DNA of 54,650 bases from Gammaproteobacteria bacterium (lineage in GTDB: Bacteria > Pseudomonadota > Gammaproteobacteria > Pseudomonadales > Azotimanducaceae), in the NCBI GenBank assembly GCA_026706385.1, contig JAPOYV010000023.1, positions 1 to 54,650 on the forward strand. The letters run 5' to 3'. This document shows positions 45,317 through 53,063 of this stretch, piece by piece. Below the pieces are notes generated by a model that saw only the letters and a program-made list of their open reading frames with translations, searched no databases and had not been told where the DNA came from. The number at the start of each line of letters is the position of its first letter. The stretch's first letter is position 1. The translations under genes were made by a program, and so were the position numbers.

Positions 45317-45766
45317 ATGGGCACGGTACTGAATCCGTCCGACTTCGCCGCCGCGCGCGCCGTGCGTTCGGCGACGCTGAAGGAACTGGGTGTGGCACCC
45401 ATCTGCTTGGCTCCCGGACAAGAGGATCCGGGCCACAGCCATACCGTTGTCGAAGAGGTGGTCATCGTGCAGAAGGGCGAGGGCCGCATCCAGATCGAGA
45501 ACGACACCTACGACCTGTGTGCCGGTTCCGTGGCGGTCGTCCCGGCCGGCCAGTTCCACGCCATGTGCAATGTCGGCACCGGGGACTTCGAGGCGGTTGC
45601 CATCTTCAACGCCAACGTTGATCGCGACGCCGTCGTGCTGAAGACGCGGGAAGAGCACTTCGACATAGCGCCTAGCGAGGAGATGGACGTCGAAGCGCTG
45701 AAGGCGGAGTTGGCCGAGGTCGGCCGGACCGTTCGCAGGCTGCAACGCAAGCTCGCCAAGGGCTGA
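45317..45766 (+). CDS. Cupin-domain protein
   Basis: 149 residues, AAGGGGA before the ATG. The first cupin motif is complete (PGHSHTVVEEVVIVQKGEG: HxH and E) and the second ends PAGQFHAMCN, so the metal site of two histidines, a glutamate and a third histidine is present. A helical tail of about 35 residues (EEMDVEALKAELAEVGRTV) is likely to form a coiled coil. The reaction or ligand is unknown. Confidence 0.88.
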   Translation: MGTVLNPSDFAAARAVRSATLKELGVAPICLAPGQEDPGHSHTVVEEVVIVQKGEGRIQIENDTYDLCAGSVAVVPAGQFHAMCNVGTGDFEAVAIFNANVDRDAVVLKTREEHFDIAPSEEMDVEALKAELAEVGRTVRRLQRKLAKG

Positions 45767-45813
45767 GCCGAACCGCCCTACGGGTCGCGGCGTAAGACCG
45801 GCGCCTCATACCT

Positions 45814-45828
45814 CGAGCGACACGCTCG
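45814..45828 (+). terminator. Hairpin after the cupin gene
   Basis: CGAGCG-ACA-CGCTCG, a perfect six-pair stem 47 bases past the cupin stop, with no U-tract. Confidence 0.28.
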
Positions 45829-45833
45829 CCGCT

Positions 45834-45859
45834 GCGGGCATGCCCGCCGCGTTTAGAAT
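45834..45859 (+). promoter_or_regulatory. 14-base palindrome and -10 ahead of the aldehyde dehydrogenase gene
   Basis: GCGGGCATGCCCGC at 45834-45847 is a perfect palindrome, and TAGAAT (45854-45859) is a good -10 six bases beyond it, 33 bases before the aldehyde dehydrogenase start. The palindrome occupies the place of the -35 and spacer, as a repressor or activator site would. Confidence 0.4.
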
Positions 45860-45891
45860 CGCCTAGGAGACTCCTGAAGACGAGGATCGCC

Positions 45892-47379
45892 ATGCCCGCG
45901 ACCGCCACCGCCGAGATCGTCACCGGTATCCATTTGAACGACGCCGAGCTGTTCCGCGAGCAGTGCTACGTCGATGGCGACTGGATCGATGCCGACACGG
46001 GCGCCGCCTTCGACGTTACCGACCCGGCGACTGGGCAGACCATCGGCACCGTGCCGGCCTTCGGTCGCAACGAGACGCGGCGCGCCATCGACGCCGCCAA
46101 CGCGGCCTACCCGGCTTGGCGCGCGCTCACCGCGAAGGAACGGGCCGGCCTGCTCCGCCGCTGGTACGAGGAGATGCTCAAACACCAGGAGGATCTCGCG
46201 ATCATCATGACCGCGGAACAGGGCAAGCCGCTTGCCGAGTCCCGCGGCGAGATCCTCTACGGCGCGTCCTTCATCGAGTGGTTCGCCGAGGAAGGCAAGC
46301 GCGCCTACGGCGACGTCATCCCCGCGCCGTTGGCCGACCGCCGGATCGTGGTGACCAAGGAGCCGGTGGGCGTTGTCGCCTGCATCACGCCCTGGAACTT
46401 CCCGAACGCCATGATCACGCGCAAGGCGGGACCGGCGCTGGCCGCGGGCTGCACCGTGGTCGCCCGGCCGGCCTCGGCCACGCCGTTTTCGGCGCTCGCC
46501 CTCGGCGAACTCGCGACGCGCGCGGGGATTCCGCCCGGCGTCTTCAACGTCATTACCGGTCCATCACGCGAGACCGGCAGCGAACTCACCGGCAATCCCG
46601 TTGTCCGCAAGCTGTCCTTCACGGGTTCCACGGAAGTCGGCAAGCTGCTGCTTGAACAATGTGCGGGCACGGTGAAGAAGGTGTCCATGGAACTCGGCGG
46701 CAACGCGCCGTTCATCGTCTTCGACGATGCCGACGTTGACGCCGCCGTGGAAGGCGCCATCGCCTCCAAGTACCGGAACGCCGGCCAGACCTGCGTCTGC
46801 GCGAACCGCTTCCTCGTCCAGGCCGGCGTCTACGACGAGTTCGCCGAGAAGCTCGCCGCCGCCAGCAACGCGCTCAAGGTGGGACCGGGGTTCTCCGGCG
46901 ATGCCGAGCAGGGTCCGCTGATCGACATGGCCGCGGTGGAGAAGGTGGAGGACCACATCCGCGATGCCGTCGGCGGTGGTGCGACGGTGGTTGCGGGTGG
47001 CAACCGGCACACCCTGGGCGGCACGTTCTTCGAACCGACCGTCCTCACCGGGGTCACGCCGGCCATGAAGGTGGCGCGCGAGGAAACGTTCGGGCCGCTC
47101 GCGCCGCTGTTCCGGTTCGACACCGACGACGAGGCAATCCGCATGGCGAATGCCACCGAGTTCGGCCTCGCCGCCTACTTCTACGCCCGCGACATCGGTC
47201 GCATCTGGCGCGTCGGCGAAGCCTTGGAGTACGGCATCGTCGGCGTCAATGTCGGCATCATCTCTACCGAGGTCGCGCCGTTCGGGGGCATGAAGGAGTC
47301 CGGCATCGGCCGCGAAGGGTCGCACTACGGGCTCGACGAGTTCCTGGAGGTCAAGTACCTCTGCATGGGCGGCATCTGA
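45892..47379 (+). CDS. gabD: NAD(P)-dependent succinate-semialdehyde dehydrogenase family protein
   Basis: 495 residues, ATG after GAGG. It oxidises succinate semialdehyde, or a similar aldehyde, to the acid. Visible: [25 protein letters not shown], the [11 protein letters not shown] cofactor turn, [15 protein letters not shown] with the general-base glutamate (~residue 268), [10 protein letters not shown] with the catalytic cysteine (~residue 302), and [13 protein letters not shown]. Family members outside GABA use exist, so the gene symbol is provisional. A palindrome lies upstream. Its stop directly abuts that of the next gene. Confidence 0.9.
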   Translation: MPATATAEIVTGIHLNDAELFREQCYVDGDWIDADTGAAFDVTDPATGQTIGTVPAFGRNETRRAIDAANAAYPAWRALTAKERAGLLRRWYEEMLKHQEDLAIIMTAEQGKPLAESRGEILYGASFIEWFAEEGKRAYGDVIPAPLADRRIVVTKEPVGVVACITPWNFPNAMITRKAGPALAAGCTVVARPASATPFSALALGELATRAGIPPGVFNVITGPSRETGSELTGNPVVRKLSFTGSTEVGKLLLEQCAGTVKKVSMELGGNAPFIVFDDADVDAAVEGAIASKYRNAGQTCVCANRFLVQAGVYDEFAEKLAAASNALKVGPGFSGDAEQGPLIDMAAVEKVEDHIRDAVGGGATVVAGGNRHTLGGTFFEPTVLTGVTPAMKVAREETFGPLAPLFRFDTDDEAIRMANATEFGLAAYFYARDIGRIWRVGEALEYGIVGVNVGIISTEVAPFGGMKESGIGREGSHYGLDEFLEVKYLCMGGI

Positions 47380-48297
47380 TCAACCGGCGGCTTCGTGCAG
47401 GACGGCCTCGTGGCCGACGCCGAGCACCCAGGCCTCCTCGGTCTCGATGAGCCGACGTTCCCGGGCGGTCAGCGCGGGCGAGCCGTGGAACAGGGGGGCG
47501 AGGCCACCCGCGGCATCGAGTGACGCGAACGCCCGGGCGTTTACCCGAACCTGCGCGCGGTCACGGATCTCGGAGGGTTTGGCGTAGCGAGCCACGGCGG
47601 TCCTCAGCAGGGACGGATAGAGTTCGGCGAACACGACCGGCTTGTCCGGCACAGCCAAGCCGCCGTCGAACGGCCACACGGCGACGCTGCCAGCTATTGA
47701 AGGAGCCGTCCGCAGGCGCCCGAGTGCTGGCAGGCCGAGCAAAACCTGGGAACCCACCGAGCCGGTATAGGCCAGTTGCCAGACGGTCTTGGCTCCCTTG
47801 GCGTGTACATCGGCGATACGGCGCTCCGCCGGCTGAGCCGCGCGATGCGTACGCGCGTGGGCGCGTGTCGGCACGTCGGGGTATGGCCACGTGGCCGGCC
47901 GACCCCAGCAGGGGCCGACACCGGGGTAGCGGCGGTTGATCTCCGCGGCTACCGCATAGCGGTTGTTGGCATTGTGTTCGTCGTCGACGATGCGCTTGGT
48001 AAGCCAGTCCCACACCGCGAATGCCGAGCCGCGGCCAGTCAGGTGCAGGGCCACGCCCGCCGGGTACCCGAACGGGAAGTCGAATCCCACCAGCACACGC
48101 CGCCGGGCGGCTCGCTCGGCTGCGATCAGTTTGGCTAGACGGTCGATCGCCGCGTGACGGGTGCGCACGTACGCGGGCCGCGCGACTACGCCATCCCGCG
48201 CGACCGCCCACCAGATGGCGTCGCGCGTCGGCTTGGCCGGACTGGGCCTCGAACGCGCCGACCAGTCGACAACGATGTGCGTATCGAACAGGCGCAT
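47380..48297 (-). CDS. Uncharacterised protein, conserved DWSA motif
   Basis: 305 residues from the ATG at 48297. It begins DTHIVVDWSARSRPSPAKPTRDAIWWAVARDG and continues with RRRVLVGFDFPFGYPAGVALHL, a pattern of acidic residues following beta strands, which recalls RNase H-like folds such as DUF429. The middle has PCWGRPATWPYPDVP and KTVWQLAYTGSVGSQVLLGLPAL; the end holds FAELYPSLL and ALTARERRLIETEEAWVLG. I know no function. Its stop lies in the same TGATCA as the stop of the convergent dehydrogenase gene. Confidence 0.72.
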   Translation of the reverse strand: MRLFDTHIVVDWSARSRPSPAKPTRDAIWWAVARDGVVARPAYVRTRHAAIDRLAKLIAAERAARRRVLVGFDFPFGYPAGVALHLTGRGSAFAVWDWLTKRIVDDEHNANNRYAVAAEINRRYPGVGPCWGRPATWPYPDVPTRAHARTHRAAQPAERRIADVHAKGAKTVWQLAYTGSVGSQVLLGLPALGRLRTAPSIAGSVAVWPFDGGLAVPDKPVVFAELYPSLLRTAVARYAKPSEIRDRAQVRVNARAFASLDAAGGLAPLFHGSPALTARERRLIETEEAWVLGVGHEAVLHEAAG

Positions 48298-48407
48298 CGA
48301 CGCCAACCTACGGGACGCGGCGGGGTTCGGACAAGCCTTGCCGGCCGGCCGGAACAATGGCGTACGCTCGTCGTCCAATGGGCTGTGAAAGGCTGACGGG
48401 GATTCCC

Positions 48408-50060
48408 ATGAAAGCGTCCGATCTGTTCGTCAAGTGCCTCGAAGCGGAAGGCATCGAGTACATCTTCGGCGTGCCCGGCGAGGAGAACGCCGATTTCATG
48501 ATGTCCCTGGAAGCGTCGGAGCAGATCCGCTTCGTGTTGACGCGGCACGAGCAGGGCGCGGCCTTCATGGCCGAGGTCTACGGGCGCCTCACCGGCATGC
48601 CCGCGGCCTGCCTCGGCACGTTGGGGCCCGGCGCGACGAACCTGATCACCGGTGTCGCGGACGCGAACATGGATCGCGCGCCGCTTTTGGTATTGACCGG
48701 GCAGGGCACAACCCATCGCCTGCACAAGGAGTCCCACCAGGTCATGGACGTGGTGGCGATGTTCGAGCCGGTGACCAAGTGGGCGGAGACGGTGCGCACC
48801 GCCGAGGCGATCCCGGAGATCGTGCGCAAGTCCGTCGGCATCGCCACGACCGAGAAGCCCGGGGCCGTGCACATCGAGCTTCCGGAGGACATCGCCGGGC
48901 ACGAAACCGACGCCGAACCCCTGACGCCACGCCGCCTCCGCCGCCCGGTGCCGGACGACAAGATCGTCGATCAGGCTTTCGAACTCCTGAAGAGCGCGGA
49001 GCGCCCGGTCATCCTCGCGGGCAACGGCTGCATCCGCCGCCGGGCCAGCCGGCAACTGAAGCTCTTCTGCGAGCGGACCGGCATCGGCGTGGTCAGCACG
49101 TTCATGGCCAAGGGCTGTGTCGACCTCGACGCGGACTACTGCCTGTTCACCGCGGGTCTCGGTGCCCGGGACCGCGTGAACCTCGCCATCGACGAGGCCG
49201 ACTTGGTGATCTCGCTCGGCTTCGACATGGTGGAGTACCACCCGCGACTGTGGAACCCGAACGCCGACAAACGCATTGTCCATGCCGACTTCCTGCCTGC
49301 GGAAGTGGATGCGCACTACCACCCGGCAGTCGAGGTTGTCGGCGATCTGGCGCACCTGCTGTGGATGCTCAACGAGCGCGTCGATCGGGCCGGTGGCCTC
49401 ACCTTCGACCTGTCGCGCCAGCGCGGCCTGCGCGAGGAGATGATCGCGGACATCGACGAGCACGCTGGTGATCTGACCGAGGGGCTCATCCGCCCGCAGA
49501 AGGCGCTCGCCGATGTCCGGGCGGTGCTCGGTCCGGAGGACATCCTGCTCTCGGACGTGGGCGCCCACAAGATGTGGATCGCGCGCCACTACCACTGCCA
49601 CACGCCCAACACCTGTTTGATCCCGAACGGCTTCTGTTCCATGGGCTTCGCCCTGCCCGGTGCCATCGCGGCGAACCTGGTGCATCCGGAGCGTCGGGTG
49701 CTCGCGGTGTGCGGCGATGCCGGTTTCCTGATGAACGTCCAGGAGATGGAGACGGCGAAGCGCCTAGACTGCCAGTTGACGGCGTTGGTGTGGGAGGACC
49801 GGGAGTACGGGCTCATCGCCTGGAAGCAGGAAAACACCTTCGGACGGCACACGGACCTTTCGTTCGGCAACCCGGATTGGCCGAAACTGGCCGACGCGTT
49901 CGGGTGGAACGGCTACACGTGTACGCGGAGCGAGGATCTGCGCGGCGTGCTCGAGGCGTCCTTCGAGGCCGACGGTCCGAGCCTGGTCGTGATCCCGATC
50001 GACTACCGGGAGAACCGGTTGCTGACGCAGAAGCTCGGTGAGATCACGGCCACGTTGTGA
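48408..50060 (+). CDS. Acetolactate synthase large-subunit-like TPP enzyme
   Basis: 550 residues. The ATG at 48408 follows GGGGATTCCC, as the cupin gene's does. A ThDP-dependent enzyme with the catalytic glutamate in GVPGEENADF (~residue 28), HEQGAAFMAEVYGRLTG, GPGATNLITG, and the cofactor motif GDAGFLMNVQEMETAKRLDCQL (~residues 440-460). It probably joins two pyruvates, or a pyruvate and another 2-oxo acid, to an acetohydroxy acid. No small regulatory subunit gene is adjacent, as for catabolic AlsS-type enzymes. A strong hairpin follows. Confidence 0.87.
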   Translation: MKASDLFVKCLEAEGIEYIFGVPGEENADFMMSLEASEQIRFVLTRHEQGAAFMAEVYGRLTGMPAACLGTLGPGATNLITGVADANMDRAPLLVLTGQGTTHRLHKESHQVMDVVAMFEPVTKWAETVRTAEAIPEIVRKSVGIATTEKPGAVHIELPEDIAGHETDAEPLTPRRLRRPVPDDKIVDQAFELLKSAERPVILAGNGCIRRRASRQLKLFCERTGIGVVSTFMAKGCVDLDADYCLFTAGLGARDRVNLAIDEADLVISLGFDMVEYHPRLWNPNADKRIVHADFLPAEVDAHYHPAVEVVGDLAHLLWMLNERVDRAGGLTFDLSRQRGLREEMIADIDEHAGDLTEGLIRPQKALADVRAVLGPEDILLSDVGAHKMWIARHYHCHTPNTCLIPNGFCSMGFALPGAIAANLVHPERRVLAVCGDAGFLMNVQEMETAKRLDCQLTALVWEDREYGLIAWKQENTFGRHTDLSFGNPDWPKLADAFGWNGYTCTRSEDLRGVLEASFEADGPSLVVIPIDYRENRLLTQKLGEITATL

Positions 50061-50077
50061 TTCTCCTCGCCCACTTC

Positions 50078-50109
50078 CCTCGTGGGTGCCGTTGGCAACC
50101 CACCCGAGG
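50078..50109 (+). terminator. Strong hairpin after the acetolactate-synthase-like gene
   Basis: CCTCG-TGGGT-GCC (50078-50090) pairs with 50094-50109, about 13 pairs with two small bulges and a GTT loop, 17 bases past the stop. It lacks a U-tract. Confidence 0.45.
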
Positions 50110-50198
50110 TGTGGCAGATGGTCGACGAAATGCTGGTCGCGCAGGCCGAATGGCTGCAAGCCCCGCTACGCTATAGTGGCCGCTCGAAGGGGCTAAGT

Positions 50199-50489
50199 AT
50201 GAGCGACACGGGATTCAAGAGCCGCGCGTCGGCTTTCGGTGCGCGGGTGTTCGTCGCCACGCTGATATTCGTGGCGCCGATCCTCACCATGGCCGCGTTG
50301 GTCCTCATCGCCTTGAACGATCGGCTCTGGCGTTTCTTCGCGGATTCGGTCGCCACCAACATCCTCGTTCCCTACGGGTGGGCCCTCGGGTCGGCGGCGC
50401 TGATCCTTTCCTTCGCGGCGTTGGTCGGCTACTTGGCGATGCTGCTCGCCAGGTTGCGCGGGGAGCAAGGCGCAGGGGATTCGCACTAG
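50199..50489 (+). CDS. Small membrane protein, two predicted segments
   Basis: 96 residues from the ATG at 50199, preceded by AAGGGG; the longer open frame from 50082 runs through the hairpin and is not likely used. Two hydrophobic segments (about 17-40 and 58-80) with short polar ends make an integral membrane protein. The first codons of the ABC exporter gene follow six bases after its stop, so it may be an accessory subunit of the exporter. No family recognised. Confidence 0.65.
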   Translation: MSDTGFKSRASAFGARVFVATLIFVAPILTMAALVLIALNDRLWRFFADSVATNILVPYGWALGSAALILSFAALVGYLAMLLARLRGEQGAGDSH

Positions 50490-50495
50490 CCACCC

Positions 50496-53063
50496 ATGCC
50501 GGATCCGCGAAAGACCCCCGACGAGGCGTACGCCGAGAGGCGCGCGCTGGCGCGTGCGCTGCCGATCATGGGCGACGCGCCGGTGCCGGCGGATCGGGAC
50601 CTGACCGTTGCGGACGATCGCGACAACCTCGTCTCCATCGTCAAGCTGTTCCTGCGGTCGTGGCCCTACATCAAGCCGCAGTTCTTCGGTCGCTGGCTAT
50701 CCACCGAGCGGACTCTGGCTTCGGGCGCGAGGGGCACCGGCGAAGCTGCAGACGGGTTCTCCTACACCTACTTGCCGTTCCTGGTCACGGGGCTGGCCGT
50801 CGGGGGCCTGCTCTACTACGACGTTTTCCGTTTCGTCATGGCCGCGCTCAACGACCCGGCTGATACCGAGCGACACGTACTCTATCCAATCGCGGTCGGC
50901 GTCTGCGTCACCGGCCTTGCCGTGTGGAGTTGGATCATCGCCTTCAGCGCCAACCCCCGGCTGCGCGTCGTCGGCACCATCGCGGCGCTCCTGCTCGCCG
51001 CGTACGGCAACGTGGTCGTGGCCCCCGCCGCCATGCCGGAGTTCGCCGCCAGCAAGTGGATCGCGTGGGTGACGGGTGCCTGCGCGCTCGGCTGGCTCGT
51101 GCAGTTCCGCTACGACACCGGTCGACTCGACCTGCGCGTTCGCGCCTCGACGCACCTGGTGTACTACTTTTTCATGGTCTACCTGCAGAAGCTGATCAGT
51201 TTGGGCGTAGGACTCGTGCTTGCCGATCTCCTGTTCCAGTCGATCCTCCAGGCGGACCCGGTGATCCCCGTGCTGGCGGACGCCCTCGGCCGGGGCGAGT
51301 TGGCACGAGGCATCCTGGAGAGAACCCTGACGGCCGAGGAGCAGTTCTATTTCCAGTGGGTTTACGTCGGGGTCAGCGTGACGTTGATCGTGGCCTTGAC
51401 ACCCCTTCGCATCATGATCGGCGGCGGCGAATACAGCTGGATCATGTCCGGAACGGGGGCGGGCTGGTACAGGATATGGATCCTGCAGCGCATCAACCAG
51501 GACTTGCGCACGGCGCTGGTCGAGCGGTGGCACACGCTGTCGCTCAGCTATCACAGCGACCACCGGACCGGCGACTCGATCTTCCGCATCTACCAGGACA
51601 GCGCTCAGGTGACGTCCGTGATCGACAGCCTGCTCGGCATCTTGATGCTCATCTTCAGCTACGCCGCCGGCATCTTCCTGTTGTCGCTCTTAAGTCCCTG
51701 GATCGGACTCATCATGCTGTCCGTCGTCGTGCCGACGCTGGCCTGGGCGAAGTGGGCCATGCCGCGCATGCGTACGAAGGCGCTGGCGGCGAGGGCCGCG
51801 ACGTCCGACGTGACCTCCCGCCTTCAGGAGTCGTTCAGCGCCATCCGGCTGATCAAGGCGTACGGGGCCGAGGACCGCATCCAGCGGCGACTCGAGGAAG
51901 ACTCGGTGATCCTGTTCAACACCGCGTACCGGGTCCGGGTGCTGATGGCCCTGGTCGGCATCATCACGTTCAGCATCGTCGCGGGGGCCATGCTCGCCAG
52001 CGAGTACCTGGTCGCGCGGTGGGCCTACCTGGGGATCCCGACCTTCTCCGTCGAACTGATCGCCTTCGTGGGCTTGAGTTTCGTGATCTGGAACCTCACC
52101 GCGCACCAGTGGTCGCGGGATGAGTTCCAGGGCGCAGCCGCCGGCATACGCTGGGGCATGCAGAACTGGATGGCCGCGCAGGACATCGCCATGGGCCTGA
52201 AGCGGGTATTCGACATCCTGGACCGCGAGCCCGATGTCGTCGATGCCGACGACGCCGCGCCTCTGACCCGGTTCCAGCGGGAAGTGCGGTTCGACAACGT
52301 GACCTTCGCGTACGAATCGGGCCGCCCGGTACTCGACGGTGCCAGTTTCGCCGCCGAAAGCGGCACCATCACCGCCATCGTGGGTCCCACGGGGTCCGGC
52401 AAGAGCACGCTGATGGGGCTTCTGCTGCGCCTCTACGATCCCGAGGCCGGCGCCGTCGCCATCGACGGCGTCGACCTGCGCGGCTACACGGTGGCTTCGG
52501 TGCGCGGCAACATCGCCATCGCGCTGCAGGAAAACGTCCTGTTCGCGATGTCGGTGCGCGACAACATCCGCTACGTCGCCCCCGATGCGGACGAGGACCA
52601 GGTCCGCGAAGCCATCCGGATCGCCTGCATGGAGGACTACGTGGACGGGTTGCCGGACGGTCTGGACACTGTCCTCGGCGACCGCGGCGGCCGCATCTCG
52701 ACGGGCCAGCGCCAGCGACTGTCCATCGCGCGGGCCGTTGTGCGGAACACGCCGCTTCTGATCCTCGACGAACCCACGGCGGCGCTCGATGCGGCAACCG
52801 AGAACCGTGTCATGACCAATCTCTCGGAATGGGCGGCAGGCCGGACGGGAGCCGGGAACGGGACCGACAAACGCGCCATCTTCCTCATCACGCACCGCAT
52901 CTCCACCATTCGCCGCGCCGACAACATCCTCTATCTCGACGATGGCCGGATCATCGAAAGCGGCGACCACGACGCGTTGATGGCCCTCGACGGCGGTCGC
53001 TACCGGGCGTTCGTCGAGACGGAATCGCAACTCGCCCAAGCGACGAGCGGAGACGATTCGTGA
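50496..53063 (+). CDS. ABC exporter subunit with N-terminal membrane extension
   Basis: 855 residues, longer than typical exporter half-subunits (~580). After a short cytoplasmic start, about four extra membrane segments (~residues 85-205) precede the canonical exporter transmembrane domain (YLQKLISLGVGLVLADLL to LTPLRIMIGG, then the LSYHSDHRTGDSIFRIYQD coupling region). The nucleotide-binding domain has GPTGSGKSTLMGLLLRLYDP (Walker A), ISTGQRQRLSIARAV (signature), LLILDEPTAALDA (Walker B) and ITHRISTIRRA (H-loop). It overlaps the next gene by four bases (GTGA). Lipid, drug or peptide export is plausible. Confidence 0.88.
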   Translation: MPDPRKTPDEAYAERRALARALPIMGDAPVPADRDLTVADDRDNLVSIVKLFLRSWPYIKPQFFGRWLSTERTLASGARGTGEAADGFSYTYLPFLVTGLAVGGLLYYDVFRFVMAALNDPADTERHVLYPIAVGVCVTGLAVWSWIIAFSANPRLRVVGTIAALLLAAYGNVVVAPAAMPEFAASKWIAWVTGACALGWLVQFRYDTGRLDLRVRASTHLVYYFFMVYLQKLISLGVGLVLADLLFQSILQADPVIPVLADALGRGELARGILERTLTAEEQFYFQWVYVGVSVTLIVALTPLRIMIGGGEYSWIMSGTGAGWYRIWILQRINQDLRTALVERWHTLSLSYHSDHRTGDSIFRIYQDSAQVTSVIDSLLGILMLIFSYAAGIFLLSLLSPWIGLIMLSVVVPTLAWAKWAMPRMRTKALAARAATSDVTSRLQESFSAIRLIKAYGAEDRIQRRLEEDSVILFNTAYRVRVLMALVGIITFSIVAGAMLASEYLVARWAYLGIPTFSVELIAFVGLSFVIWNLTAHQWSRDEFQGAAAGIRWGMQNWMAAQDIAMGLKRVFDILDREPDVVDADDAAPLTRFQREVRFDNVTFAYESGRPVLDGASFAAESGTITAIVGPTGSGKSTLMGLLLRLYDPEAGAVAIDGVDLRGYTVASVRGNIAIALQENVLFAMSVRDNIRYVAPDADEDQVREAIRIACMEDYVDGLPDGLDTVLGDRGGRISTGQRQRLSIARAVVRNTPLLILDEPTAALDAATENRVMTNLSEWAAGRTGAGNGTDKRAIFLITHRISTIRRADNILYLDDGRIIESGDHDALMALDGGRYRAFVETESQLAQATSGDDS

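Noticed and set aside
48186-49685. 499-codon minus-strand frame opposite the acetolactate-synthase-like gene
   Set aside because: Shadow frame; the plus-strand enzyme has full ThDP motifs.
50082-50198. Upstream extension of the small membrane protein
   Set aside because: It runs through a strong hairpin and has no ribosome-binding site; the ATG at 50199 has AAGGGG before it.
51690-53039. 449-codon minus-strand frame opposite the ABC exporter
   Set aside because: Shadow frame of the exporter ATPase region.
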